A DNA stretch of 64,000 nt from Pyxicephalus adspersus. Lineage: Eukaryota; Chordata; Amphibia; Anura; Pyxicephalidae. Shown here in pieces: positions 34,646 to 44,470 of the stretch. Made by a program: the position numbers and the translations under genes. The stretch is taken from NCBI RefSeq assembly GCF_032062135.1, contig NC_092859.1, forward strand, positions 44,680,753-44,744,752. The letters are read 5' to 3'. The first letter of the stretch is position 1, and each line of letters begins with the position of its first letter. A model generated the notes under the pieces. It did no database searches. It saw nothing but the letters and a program-made list of their open reading frames with translations, and had not been told where the DNA came from.

Positions 34646-35248
34646 CCTCCCTCTCTACCCTAGTGTGACTCGGGGTAGAAAAAAGTTGCAAAAACTGGTA
34701 ACCCCGAGTCACACTTGGGGTTGGAACACCTATGGAAGGTTAGTAAATAGAGCGCTTACCTGATCCACCGGGGTCCCGCGTCGTCCAGCGCCACGATCTC
34801 CGTCTTCTTTCCTCTTCCTGCTTCTGCATCCGATGAGTCACCGGGGGAGTTCCCAGTGACGTCGGTGCGTGTGTACGTCCCGGCCAGGCGGGGCGGGAAA
34901 TTCAAAATCCATTTGTATTGTATTCAATACAAAATAACTGTATTGAATGCAATACATTGGATTTTTATGTGGAAAAGCAGTACATTGTTTTCAAGAATAT
35001 TTATTTTACATTATCTATAATAGTATGAGTATAATATGTGTTTTTTTCTTAATACATTTTTTTTAATTATTTTTTTTTTTTAAATATATAGATTTTTTAA
35101 TTTATTCAATTTATTGTTTTTAAATGATTTTGTGTTTCAAACCTATTATACTCATACTATTATATTATACTGTAAAATAAATTTTCATGAAAAACAATGT
35201 ACCGCTTTTAGACATATAAAACTGGAAAGAAATGAACCGCTAGGGAGG
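34646..35248. mobile_element. TTAA-target DNA element B, about 0.6 kb
   Basis: The left end is CCTCCCTCTCTACCC and the right end, inverted, CCTCCCTAGCGGTTC. TTAA lies on both sides (34,642-34,645 and 35,249-35,252). Near the left end is a perfect 14-bp stem, GTGTGACTCGGGGT (34,663-34,676) with ACCCCGAGTCACAC (34,701-34,714). The CpG-rich block 34,760-34,900 includes TGACGTCGG and ggcggggcgggaaattcaaa, shared with element A, followed by CAATACA palindromes. No transposase is encoded. It belongs to the same broad family as A and as the partial element at the window end. Confidence 0.8.
34663..34714. repeat. Perfect 14-bp stem with 24-nt loop
   Basis: The subterminal hairpin of element B has arms 34,663-34,676 and 34,701-34,714, exactly complementary. 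Confidence 0.9.
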
Positions 35249-35252
35249 TTAA

Positions 35253-35960
35253 CAAAAGCCAATATCAAAATAAAAATATCATGAAATAGGAATAAATAAC
35301 TTTTAACCACATAATATATTATTCTCAACATAAATATCCTAACATAATATTAACATAACATTAATTATTAATTAACATACCAATGACATAACAGTAACAT
35401 AACATCTACTACTGAAACACCTTCCCATCTTCTCAGGTTGCAGGACCTCTAAGGCACTACCCACTTCACATGTCCATAAAAGGTCTGGGCCCCCATTTGC
35501 TTGTTCCCAACCGCAACTTCACCCAATGGCTCGAAAACGCCACTTCACTTGCAGCCTCCTCCACTAAAGGAGGGTGGATCCAATACCGTCCACTATGAAT
35601 AACCACACCTAAGATGGCTCTCCTCACTTGGCAAACACAGCCACCCCATTTAATTCCCTCAGCCACTCACCACAACCAAAATACAGGGCGGAAGGGTGGG
35701 AAGCTCAGGTTTCTTTCTGCCTCAATAACTGCTGCCAACTTACTTTTTTCTCCCAGCTATAAAACCCCCTAACCTCCACCCCCCATACTTACTACCCATC
35801 CACACCCCTAAATCCACAAGTAAACCCCCCTTCCAACTTAACCCTTCCTCTGCCTGATCTCCTAGCCCCTGGTCATGTGAACCCTCATAATAACTCCTTC
35901 CTTGCCATCTCCGAGCCTTTCTTATATTTAGTCACAGAGGATTTGTACCTATAGGTAGAC
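35253..35960. repeat. Unclassified dispersed repeat, copy 3
   Basis: It starts with AT/ATAAC-rich text (taacataatattaacataac), then ggttgcaggacctctaagg, a long C-rich middle, and ctgatctcctagcccctggt (35,858). It is collinear with copy 1 at 28.7 kb. Element B lies directly at its left border. Confidence 0.5.
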
Positions 35961-36229
35961 TACTAAGTTACATTTTTTTTCTTGTATAGTATCATCCACA
36001 TATTTCCTACAACCATCCTAGTTGAGTTGAATGTACATAGGCTTGTATACACAGTAAATATGATGAAAATTCACTTTCCATAGAATATTCAATCACTTGA
36101 ATAATAATATTGCTTGTACCTGATTGGATGGCTTTATCTCATTTACTATACTGGGTGACTTATCCCTTGCAGAGTGAATGACCTAAATTAATAAATATTA
36201 AATCAACACCATTTTTTAATTTTCTAGGC
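35961..36229. other. Intergenic, nothing recognised
   Basis: AT-rich, with no recognised content. Confidence 0.4.
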
Positions 36230-36740
36230 AGGGTAAGAACAGAAAAACAAGAACATCAATGGCTGAATGCCTTCAGCCTCTAGCGTTGTAATTCTGGCCC
36301 TAAACCATTTTTAGGACAATACTGTGCTATAAATGATATATACAAGCAATATGCATTTTAGAATTTATGTGCAGCCCTTAGAAATTCCACGGCAGAAATA
36401 TAGTAGTATATAATGAAGATGCAGTCCATATTTTAAAATTCCCCTCATTGGATTTTGCGCTAATATGCATTCTTTCACATTAATATTTTACAAAATATAC
36501 AGTTTTTTAGACAGCCATCTGAGCGTAATGAGAAGGTATTGTGCGCACCTGCTAGTTAGCATGCGAGTGGTAATTTCATTATTTAACCAATTTGCTGTTC
36601 TGTAATTGTTTAACCATTTTGCTGCTTAGTAATACAATGCATCACAGCCTCTTCCATTATTGAAGGCTAAATAGAGAAATCTGCAAAAGCTTTCAGCTGA
36701 TATTTTTTCCCCTGTGGCTGTAATGGATGTTTTCATCTGC
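36230..36740. other. Candidate conserved noncoding element(s)
   Basis: The stretch is non-repetitive and free of transposon vocabulary. It contains dense plausible factor sites: E-box CACCTG (36,546-36,551), the facing homeodomain pair TAATTTCATTA (36,571-36,581) and repeated aaccaatttgctg/aaccattttgctg phrases 32 bp apart (36,586 and 36,613). These suggest an enhancer-like conserved element. This is texture only, since conservation could not be measured. Confidence 0.25.
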
Positions 36741-37600
36741 CTAACCCCTCTGCTAGAAAACAGACCCATGTAGTTCTTATATCAGAAAAGGTTATTTTGT
36801 TTAGTGTGGGAGCACAATACATATGGTGTTGATTCATGCTTGAAAACTGCACAGTATGCTAAATTCACCTTTACTGTTTGGGTTTGGGGCCTATGAGATA
36901 TGCATGAATTGCTTACTGACTAGAGGATTTACATTTATTTGTTGGCATTTTACAGAGATCATTTTAAATCTATCCCGAGGCTTTAATGGTAGTGCATATT
37001 TTATATATTTTATCCAACAAGCACAGGTGTATCTATTACTTTTTAAAGGAAAAGTTTAGTAATTATTTAAAATCCATTCTTTGTAACTGTACTTTTAGTG
37101 CCTTCTTCCCCGGCATCCTCCCCTCATGTTTTACACTATCCTGGGATAGCTCATCCAAGATATTTTCATGGGGGTCCATTTTAAGCTGCATATATTCCTC
37201 TACAGGAGTCTAGCAGTAATGGTCATGGATTAGAATCCCCATTTGTTGTTTAGAAAAAAAGCCATTTTTTTTATAAATTAGCACAGATATTCTTTAAAAT
37301 ATGCATGGTTTTAAATTACCTTGTACTAGCCTACTAGTTGTTCAATAAAGAAGAAGCTATGAGACCTCTTAGTCGCCTTTAGCTTACAGTAAGCATAGTA
37401 AGACATTCTTAGCAGACACTGCAGACCTTTATCTTCATCTGCCTTTTGCAAATCACTGTCTGGAAGATCCATCAGTGTGGCTGCTAAAATTGGGGTGTTC
37501 TGAGTCACAATAAGGCACAATGCAAAGCAAATGTGAAATTGGAGTTGCTGGGTGGCAATGCTAGCTAATCAATTCAGTACTGTTTTCAGGGACAGATTTT
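36741..37600. other. AT-rich intergenic, nothing recognised
   Basis: No exon, RNA gene or transposon terminus was recognised. Confidence 0.45.
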
Positions 37601-37608
37601 ATCTAGGC

Positions 37609-38440
37609 CAGCGGTCGCCAACCTTTCAGACCTCACGGACCACTAGATTCATATTTTTTCATCATTAATGAATTTTTTTTAGAAAAGATAAATACATTTG
37701 TAAAATAATGATCTTCCTAATGGTGCCTGACAAGAACTATGGAGGCTCTGATTCATTGATCAGCTCACGGTTAAGTGAAGTAGTACTATTGGTACTATTA
37801 TCATTAGTTGCAATAACTTTTATTATTATTCAGTATTTATATAGCACCATTATATTACACAGCACTGTACAAAGTCCATAGTCATGTCACTAACTGTCCC
37901 TCAAAGGAGCTCACAATCTAATGTCCCTACCATAGTCATATGTCATTATTATAGTCTAAGGTCAATTGTTAGGGAGAAGCCAATTAACCTAACTGCATGT
38001 TTTTGGGATGTGGGAGGAAACTGGAGTACCCAGAGGAAACCCACACAGACCTGGGGAGAACTTGCAAACTCCATGCAGATAATGTACTGGCTGGGGATTG
38101 AACCTGGGACCTAGCGCTGCAAAGGCTGGAGTGCTAACCCCTGAGCCACTATGCTGCCCAAACTTTGGTATTACTAAAGAAATGCAAAATATTTGTTTGT
38201 TTTTTCTCACTCATTATGGGTTTATTTTATTCGAATCAAGAAGACCAAACAAGAAGTGATAGTTATCAAAGTAAAACTATTTAATGCCAATAAATATAAC
38301 AGTTAAGGAAATACACAGTAAGGTCATACTTACCTAAAAGAGCATCTGAGAAATAAACAAATAAAATAAAACAATTTGATGAGAAAATTTTTCTTTGGAC
38401 CACCAAAATTTTCTTGCGGATCACTGGTTGGCTATCACTG
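37609..38440. mobile_element. hAT element with perfect 8-bp target duplication, containing a SINE
   Basis: The element begins CAGCGGTCGCCAACC (37,609) and ends GGTTGGCTATCACTG (38,440), inverse matches at 12 of 15 positions. ATCTAGGC flanks it exactly on both sides (37,601-37,608 and 38,441-38,448). Of its 832 bp about 345 are a later SINE insertion, leaving a nonautonomous hAT of roughly 487 bp. No transposase is encoded. Confidence 0.9.
37821..38159 (-). mobile_element. tRNA-headed SINE with L2-like tail, antisense
   Basis: On the minus strand it opens GGGCAGCATAGTGGCTCAGG with a box-A-like TGGCTCAGGGGTTAG, then box B GGTTCAATCCC (complement of 38,094-38,104). Next comes the central block that reads CACATCCCAAAAACATGCAG, and then an L2-like 3' end (attagattgtgagctc, ggtgctatataaat, AATAATAATA). 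This head-centre-tail order is that of vertebrate V-SINE-type elements. Direct repeats aacttt flank it (37,815-37,820 and 38,161-38,166). The A and B boxes imply an internal RNA polymerase III promoter when intact. Confidence 0.85.
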
Positions 38441-38448
38441 ATCTAGGC

Positions 38449-39183
38449 CATTGTCTGGAGTACCATTGATGCCATTGATGTCCCCTACTTTTATAGCGAA
38501 GGGGCTTTAAAAAAAAACAGTTCTTCAGTGCTGGGAAACAATATGAATATTTTTTTTTAAACTACAGGTTAGCACAAGACACGGGCAAAATAATTTCCTG
38601 CTTGACAATTTAATTAAAGTTCTAGCAGTGCAAGAAAGAGGATACTGTTCTGCTGGAACTTTGATTTATTTGTTGGACAGGGGATATTTCTCTGCCTGGT
38701 GACTGTGATGGGTACCAGTCTTTGATGCCTGGATTGGCTAAACAATAAAAAGATCTCAGCTGGGTAGAGCTCCATTGCCAGTGAAGCAGGGGGCAGAGAC
38801 TTGTTAATAGCTGTTACTTTGCTGAATTGACTAAACAATGACAGGAGCTCAGTAAGGAGCAGGAGCAAGAGAGAAGCTGGGGAGACCTATCCCAAATGCA
38901 CCTTAAAAGCAAAGGAAGAATCAGTAATAAAAAAGAACTATAATTTAAACGTTAAAAAAAAAAAAAAAAAAAAATTAAAATGTTTTAATTCAAAGATAGC
39001 AAGCCATTGTTTCAGGGCCATGCACATTCCCTTGTAAATCAAGACTTAATTAAAAAGAGTAATTGACACCTATCAGGGTAACTGATCAAAATGGGAGATA
39101 ACTTTACCATTTAGGTGCTACATCCACATCGAACTTTTTTACAATAATTATTCCCTAACCAGGTATTGGACTAACTAGGTATT
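38449..39183. other. Intergenic, nothing recognised
   Basis: The stretch contains a 21-base A-run at 38,954-38,974, possibly a worn retroposon tail, with no body recognised. No coding signal is present. Confidence 0.45.
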
Positions 39184-39867
39184 GGAGAAAAGAATGAAGC
39201 AGCCAACTCCCAAGCTCAGTTATTTTCTTCTTATACAAAATGTATTTCTTACTTAATTATTGGACTTTTAAGGCAAAAAAATATAATTAGTCATCACATA
39301 ATTCTATTACGACTGCAAGGACGTTAAACAGCAGATAAAAGATTAATTGTTTAACTAAGGAGGGATCTGAAAATGTCTGAACCATGAAATATCAACCAGA
39401 CATAAAGACTAAAGATATAAAGACTTTGAAGAAATTTGCCATCCATCTTTTAAAAAGTATCAAGATAAGTTGATTTCAATTCTGTTCAATACTGTTGTGC
39501 TGGACCCCTGCAAAGTAAAATATGAACATACACAGAGCTAGACTGTTTTGGTGAATATTTGGTGTAATGAGAGCCATGAATATTTTGTCTCTTTGATGTC
39601 TCATGCCTCCTGAGGAAGCAATTTTTTTTGCGAAACGTGTAGAGAATTGAAAGATGGGACAATTTTGATAGCATCTTTATTAATATTGTAAAAATTGTAG
39701 ATTCATATCTCATGCATGTTTCTTGTTCTTAAATGTTGAAATAACAATGTTTTTAGAAATAATTGATGACTAATAATGTTTTGGACTTAAAAGTCCAATA
39801 AATAATTAGAAAAAAAATATTGTATAAAAAAGAGGATAACTGAGCTTGGTAGTTTTTCTTTTCTCTA
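39184..39867. mobile_element. Element of about 684 bp with inverted ends of about 120 bp
   Basis: The first 120 bases (39,184-39,306) and the inverse of the last 120 (39,745-39,867) align throughout. They share GAGAAAAGAA, CCAAGCTCAGTTAT, TTATACAA, TTATTGGACTTTTAAG and ATTAGTCATCA in the same order, with a few small gaps. No transposase frame lies between. The centre holds a hammerhead-core-like motif (39,610-39,639). The superfamily is unknown. It could be a foldback DNA element or two inverted copies of one repeat. Confidence 0.65.
39610..39639 (+). ncRNA. Hammerhead-core-like motif (candidate, unproven)
   Basis: CTGAGGA is followed by A, the stem GCAA-loop-TTGC, then GAAACGTG. The hammerhead ribozyme core is CUGANGA, stem II, GAAA. 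Here an unpaired A follows CTGAGGA and stem II is only four pairs. Stems I and III were not established and no cleavage-site NUH was placed. Related motifs occur at 44,441, 54,579 and 63,290. This may be a conserved repeat motif with no catalysis. Confidence 0.25.
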
Positions 39868-40513
39868 GCAGTGTTTCAACATTTTACCATGTTAGAGTTG
39901 TTCATCTGTTAAGTTATGAGAGTTATGGGAAAAAAAAAATAATTTTCCGGGAAATATAAACTTTTTAGACTTTTTGTATGCTCCATGTTTTTATTTTTGT
40001 GTCCCACAGGACTTCAATTTCTGTTTCGAAAATATAGCAACAATTGAAAGGAAATCTCCAAAAGTGCAGTTGAACTTTGTCTTGACCATCATGCAAAAAT
40101 CCTCTTTGGGAAGTTTTATCTTGATTCCTGTTTGGTTACAATTGTCACAATTCAAAATTCCCCTTAGGGTCACAAGGCCTTTAAGTGTAACAACAATACA
40201 AACCAGAAGTCCTAACCGCACTCTGCCCAAAACTGGAAAAAAATAATTAGCTAGAATAGCACTTTAAAATACTGAGTTTGTAGACCCAAGGCCCTCAGTA
40301 TATTAGCTTTGTTAGAAGCAATTATGTCTTGCCCCACGTTTTATATGTGACATCATGCCCCTAATGTATTGGGTAAGCAGAGTAGTGAAGAAAGAGGAGG
40401 TTTCTCGGCAGCAAGTCAAAAAAATAAACAATTTTTTGAGTATAGTTTACGGAGCAAAAAATACTCCAAGTAGCAGTAACGATGTAGTCATGCCAAATAT
40501 GCATAGACATATA
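39868..40513. other. Intergenic, nothing recognised
   Basis: The overlapping opposite-strand frames at 39,974-40,246 and 39,991-40,230 have no recognised domain. Confidence 0.4.
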
Positions 40514-40738
40514 GGCCCTGATTTACTAAAGTTCTCCAAGGCTGGAGAGAATACACTTTCAACAGTGAAGTTGGAACTTGGATCCAGAAAATCTGGAATG
40601 GATCTGGTCCAGGATTGAAAACATTTGCTAACAAAAGCTTGACTTTTAGGAAATCCATTACAGGTTTGCTGGATTACCCAGCTTCACTGACGAAAGTGTA
40701 TTCTCTTCCGCCTTGGAGAACTTTAATAAATCAGGGCC
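40514..40738. mobile_element. Palindromic MITE, copy 1 (225 bp)
   Basis: It starts GGCCCTGATTTACTAAAG and ends CTTTAATAAATCAGGGCC, so the two halves are inverse. Inside, ctccaaggctggaga, tacactttca and ggatccagaaaatctgg recur inverted in the right half. Copy 2 of the same family is at 42,308. I recall this family as abundant in ranoid frogs. It encodes nothing. Confidence 0.9.
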
Positions 40739-42307
40739 AAAGTGACAAAGATCAGTTAGGTGTAGTAGCACACTTTTCATACAGGAATGACCAGCTCTGA
40801 ATGTATTTCAACCATGAGGTCCAAATGTATTGGCAGACAGGCTGCTTCTTAAGGGGAGTTCCGTTAACACAGGCTATACCAAACATAAATGCCCTTTAAT
40901 GACACACACTAATAGGCACTTATATTTGGTATAGCCTATGTGAATTAAGTTGTCTCTCCGTTATAAAAAGTAGAGATAAGGTGGAGCTCTCAGATGGCTA
41001 TGCAGTTTGACCAACATGATAAAGGTCCTAGCCTTTCCACATTCTGCTCAAGCTTAAAAAAGTATTTGCTCGTTTACTTTAAATGTATAGGACTATACTT
41101 TTTTACATACTTAGGATACCTTTACATAGATTAGCTCAGGAGGTTAGTATGCTGGATTTCACAAATCAAAATTTCCCAAATAATCTGTAATTCCAAGTCA
41201 AATTCGCCTCTCTTTATGTTACTACTCCATTCCTGTAATCCTACTCTATATTTCATTTTAGTCCATCACTCTTCATTTTCTGCAGTTTTTTTATTCCTCT
41301 TAACATCTCTTGCTCTTGTCTTGATTATATTTTAATAAACAAGTTTTAACTCGTCCTTCTGGGAAAATGCAAAGTGCATTAAAAAATAAAGTGCAAGAAA
41401 CAGTTCATGCAAGGACATGTCTAAAGTGGGCTTTTAAAACATATTATATATCCTTATTATGCTCTGTTCATTCAGGGCATTTATGCCATGGATAGTACCC
41501 TAAAATCAGGTGTCAATTTAACTTTAGCTCAGTTAAAAAAGTAATGCAAAGAGTAACGCTACAGCCTTTGTAACCAATCAGACTTTTATATTTTACGGAC
41601 AAACCACTAAAAATGCTTATTATGGGCTACTAAGAATTGCCTCACTAAAGAAGTGTTTAGAATTTTACACGCTTTTGAGAAACCCATTTTGAGGCTCATG
41701 AAATGTCAAGCACAATAAACATTTAACAGTCCCTTTCATATTGGTTTCCCTGATTCCACTACATGTCCGAATAAATACCTTTTTATATTGTGAAACTGCC
41801 TTGGGCACTGTCAGCTTTGTGAATACATCTGCTTATTTCAGTTGCTTTAAACCACTATAATTTCAATATCTAAAAAAGATATTTGTGAATTGTGTGGCAT
41901 ATACTAATTTTGTGATTGTGATCATCATACATTCAGATGTATCATATCCAAGTAGATATTTATGAGCCTGTAAACCATATGTAACACCTAAAGTTGGTAT
42001 CTTTTCTTGGAATAATTCCCAATAACAAAAAATGTAATTTGTATCTGTTTTTATAAAAACAAGCACTACAAACAATCTAAATAAATAAAACTACATACTT
42101 TACATACAAATGTTCATCTTTACGATTGCTCTTAAAATCAAAGTCCTAAAAATTTCATGGCAACTGTGCAAAAAATAGTCAGCAACCTATTTTATAAACC
42201 TATGTGAAACTAATTCCCACTCTCTAACTCAATGGTTGACTGAAAACATAGGAAGAAAGTTAAAACTATATGCAAAATTTAATTACTCATTATTGAAAAG
42301 AGTATGA
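40739..42307. other. AT-rich intergenic, nothing recognised
   Basis: A small dyad is visible near 40,872-40,940 (aggctataccaaacataaa and its inverse tttggtatagcct). No gene was recognised. Confidence 0.4.
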
Positions 42308-42515
42308 ACCTGATTTATTAAAGCTCTCCAATGCTGGAGAAGATACACTTTCATCAGTGAAGCTGAGTGATCCAGAAAACCTGGAATGAATCTGGTCCAG
42401 GATCGAAAACATTTCCTAATATATAGGAAATCTATTCCATGTTTGCTGGATCACCCAGGTTCACTGATGAAAATGAATCCTCTCCAGCCTTGGAGTGCTT
42501 TAATAAATCATGCCC
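42308..42515. mobile_element. Palindromic MITE, copy 2 (208 bp)
   Basis: It starts acctgatttattaaagctct and ends taataaatcatgccc, with internal gctggagaagatacacttt, catcagtgaagctg and the inverse half. It is clearly the same family and orientation as copy 1, 1.8 kb away. It is more worn at its outermost bases. Confidence 0.9.
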
Positions 42516-42807
42516 TGTGCGTACATGATGCGAATAGAGACAGTTTGATGAGGAAGTAAAATGCCACTGATGCTGGCTTATAAAGAGGGGACAATTATTA
42601 TAATATTAAAATATGAATGCAGCTACTGGTAATCAGAAACAAAAATTTGAATTTGATGAAGAATACCCTTTTCATTCATACAGAGGCTAAATTAAGTGCT
42701 TCATCTATGTTTCTGCTATTAAAAAAGAAGCAGTCTATAAATCAAGTTTACCAGGCATCAACACTGTATAAAGGTGATATATTTTACAGGAAAACTGTTA
42801 TAACATA

Positions 42808-42857
<50 letters not shown>

Positions 42858-43639
42858 TGAATTATAAATATAAATTTACACAACAGATCCAAATTGTGTC
42901 TTATTTAATTGTGCCCTTTTACCCTAAGGTCTTGAATGTTTGAATGTTTTAAATTTCAATAGAAAAGGACGGAATAGGGTCAAATGTAATAGGTTTTAAA
43001 TTGATTTTCCGCTAAAACAGCAAAATTGTCAGCTTATAATAAAAATGTGAACAGCTCTGTTGTTGGAGGTTATTTTTCAGGTTCTCAAGTGGTGCTTGCA
43101 TTTGGGGCTACTCACAGTTCCTTACCTAAATCACATACATGGTGGGCCATGGTCTAAAGCAACTATCAATATTTTTACAAATAGAAAAGATTAGAAGAAG
43201 AAATACAAAAATTAAATGAAAGAAATTATATGACAGGTGGCCTTTAAGGTAATCATGATCCACACCTAAAAAATACTACCAGAGTAAATAATGCTACTAC
43301 ACTAGAAATAAAGGAAGCAATAATTGTCAATGTACAACTGTCAGCCAAAACAAAACTACCTGCCTAATAGAAAGAAAAAACAGCATTGATGTAAGTGTGT
43401 ACCTCTGAATGTATTGTGTGGTATCTGGTACCCAAAGGTTGGCCCAATAGGTCCTTTACATCCCACAATTGATCCTGTTTCCATCTCCTCCTCAGACAAA
43501 TACCTTAAATACACCCAACCATCCAAAGTGCCTCATCAGTGCCTCATCAGACCAAGCCACCTTCTCCCATTGCTCTTCGACCCAGTTCTAAAGGAAGGCC
43601 CGTAGCCTTAAAGAATAGGCACAGGGCCTGCATGACAGG
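42516..43639. other. AT-rich intergenic with a TA tract
   Basis: Holds the TA microsatellite annotated separately and a short direct repeat, gtgcctcatca twice, at 43,528-43,550. No gene was recognised. Confidence 0.4.
42803..42853. repeat. (TA)n microsatellite, about 50 bp
   Basis: An almost uninterrupted TA tract with one ttta break near its left side. Confidence 0.95.
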
Positions 43640-43836
43640 CTTGATAAAGGGTTACTGTTTACTGTTATGGGATAGTCGGACTGTGAAGTTTGATAAAGGG
43701 AATATTGGTAGCAAACCTCCTTCTGGACGGCTGCCTCTGGTCCACCATTCTACCACAACGGTTTGCTACCAATACTCCATTTATCAACTTTACAGTCTGC
43801 CTTCCACATAACAGTAAACAGTAACCCTTTATCAAG
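43640..43836. repeat. Long hairpin, arms of about 78 bp, loop about 42 nt
   Basis: The left arm 43,640-43,717 and the right arm 43,760-43,836 are inverse at close to nine bases in ten. Outer CTTGATAAAGGGTTACTGTT pairs exactly, and so does inner ATTGGTAGCAAACC. The mismatches cluster in the middle third. A transcript from either strand would form a long, nearly perfect double-stranded stem. It could be a foldback MITE or a young inverted duplication. No known microRNA precursor was recognised. Confidence 0.9.
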
Positions 43837-43953
43837 CTTTGCACACTTACCTTCTTCATCCTGTTAGCAATCCACTTCAGTGTCTTATCCAGCCTCTGTA
43901 GAAACTTACTTTCAGGAAAATTTTACCCAATTACTAAAAAAATTCCATCCACA

Positions 43954-44360
43954 CTAGGGATGAGCGAGCAAGTTTTTAAAACTCGATCTCTCTGCAAATA
44001 CGGCCATTCTCGCTTACTGAAATTTTATGTGAGAACAGTGGGTGTAAACTCACCACTTGAGGTTAAAAAATTATTTTAAAAAAATCGCTTTGATTTTTAC
44101 AACAGTGTGTGATCCTCGGCACTAGAAGGTAATTAACCTCTAATGGCGGGGATCTTTTTCAATTAATGCGGCCGTGGCGTTCATTACCTCTAGTGCCCCG
44201 GGGATCGCAAACAAGAGGATTCCCAGCGAATCCTGTGAATCCACTGTGAATCCACTGTGAATCCTCCTGTTATAATTTCCTCGATCTTCCGATGGTTTTG
44301 CGAAATCGGTTCACTGAAATTTCGATGAACCATCGGAAGTTCAAGGAAATTACCCCTATC
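43954..44360. mobile_element. Foldback element with nested dyads
   Basis: The left limit ctagggatgagcgagca and the right limit ttacccctat suggest short inverted ends. Inside are an arm pair at 44,111-44,136 with 44,179-44,205 (gatcctcggcactag / ctagtgccccggggatc). A second pair is a perfect 12-bp stem, CTTCCGATGGTT (44,286-44,297) with AACCATCGGAAG (44,328-44,339), which contains an inner cgaaat/atttcg stem. A direct triplet of gtgaatcc lies near 44,235-44,262. It is more CpG-rich than its surroundings. The borders and superfamily are tentative. Confidence 0.6.
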
Positions 44361-44440
44361 ACAACTTCAAGTAGTATGTGGCACTAGTTTGCCTCTGTAC
44401 CAGTCTAAAGTTTCAGCAATATTACCAAGTCCCTGATCCC
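44361..44440. other. Short spacer
   Basis: No content recognised between the foldback element and the hammerhead-core-like motif. Confidence 0.3.
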
Positions 44441-44470
44441 CTGAGGAAGCCCCATGGGGTAAAATGCATC
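44441..44470 (+). ncRNA. Hammerhead-core-like motif, degenerate
   Basis: CTGAGGAAGCCCCATGGGGT followed by AAAATGCAT has the same plan as the motif at 39,610: CTGAGGA, an A, a stem (CCCC/GGGG), then an AAA-rich strand where GAAACGTG is expected. The G of GAAAC is lost, so even if the ancestor was catalytic this copy would not be. Confidence 0.2.

Noticed and set aside
38094..38148. Host tRNA gene suggested by box A and box B matches
   Set aside because: The boxes are followed by the SINE central domain and L2-like tail and flanked by a target duplication. It is a SINE head, not a tRNA gene.
42617..42943. 108-codon open frame over the TA tract
   Set aside because: Its middle is an IYIYIY run produced by the TA microsatellite.
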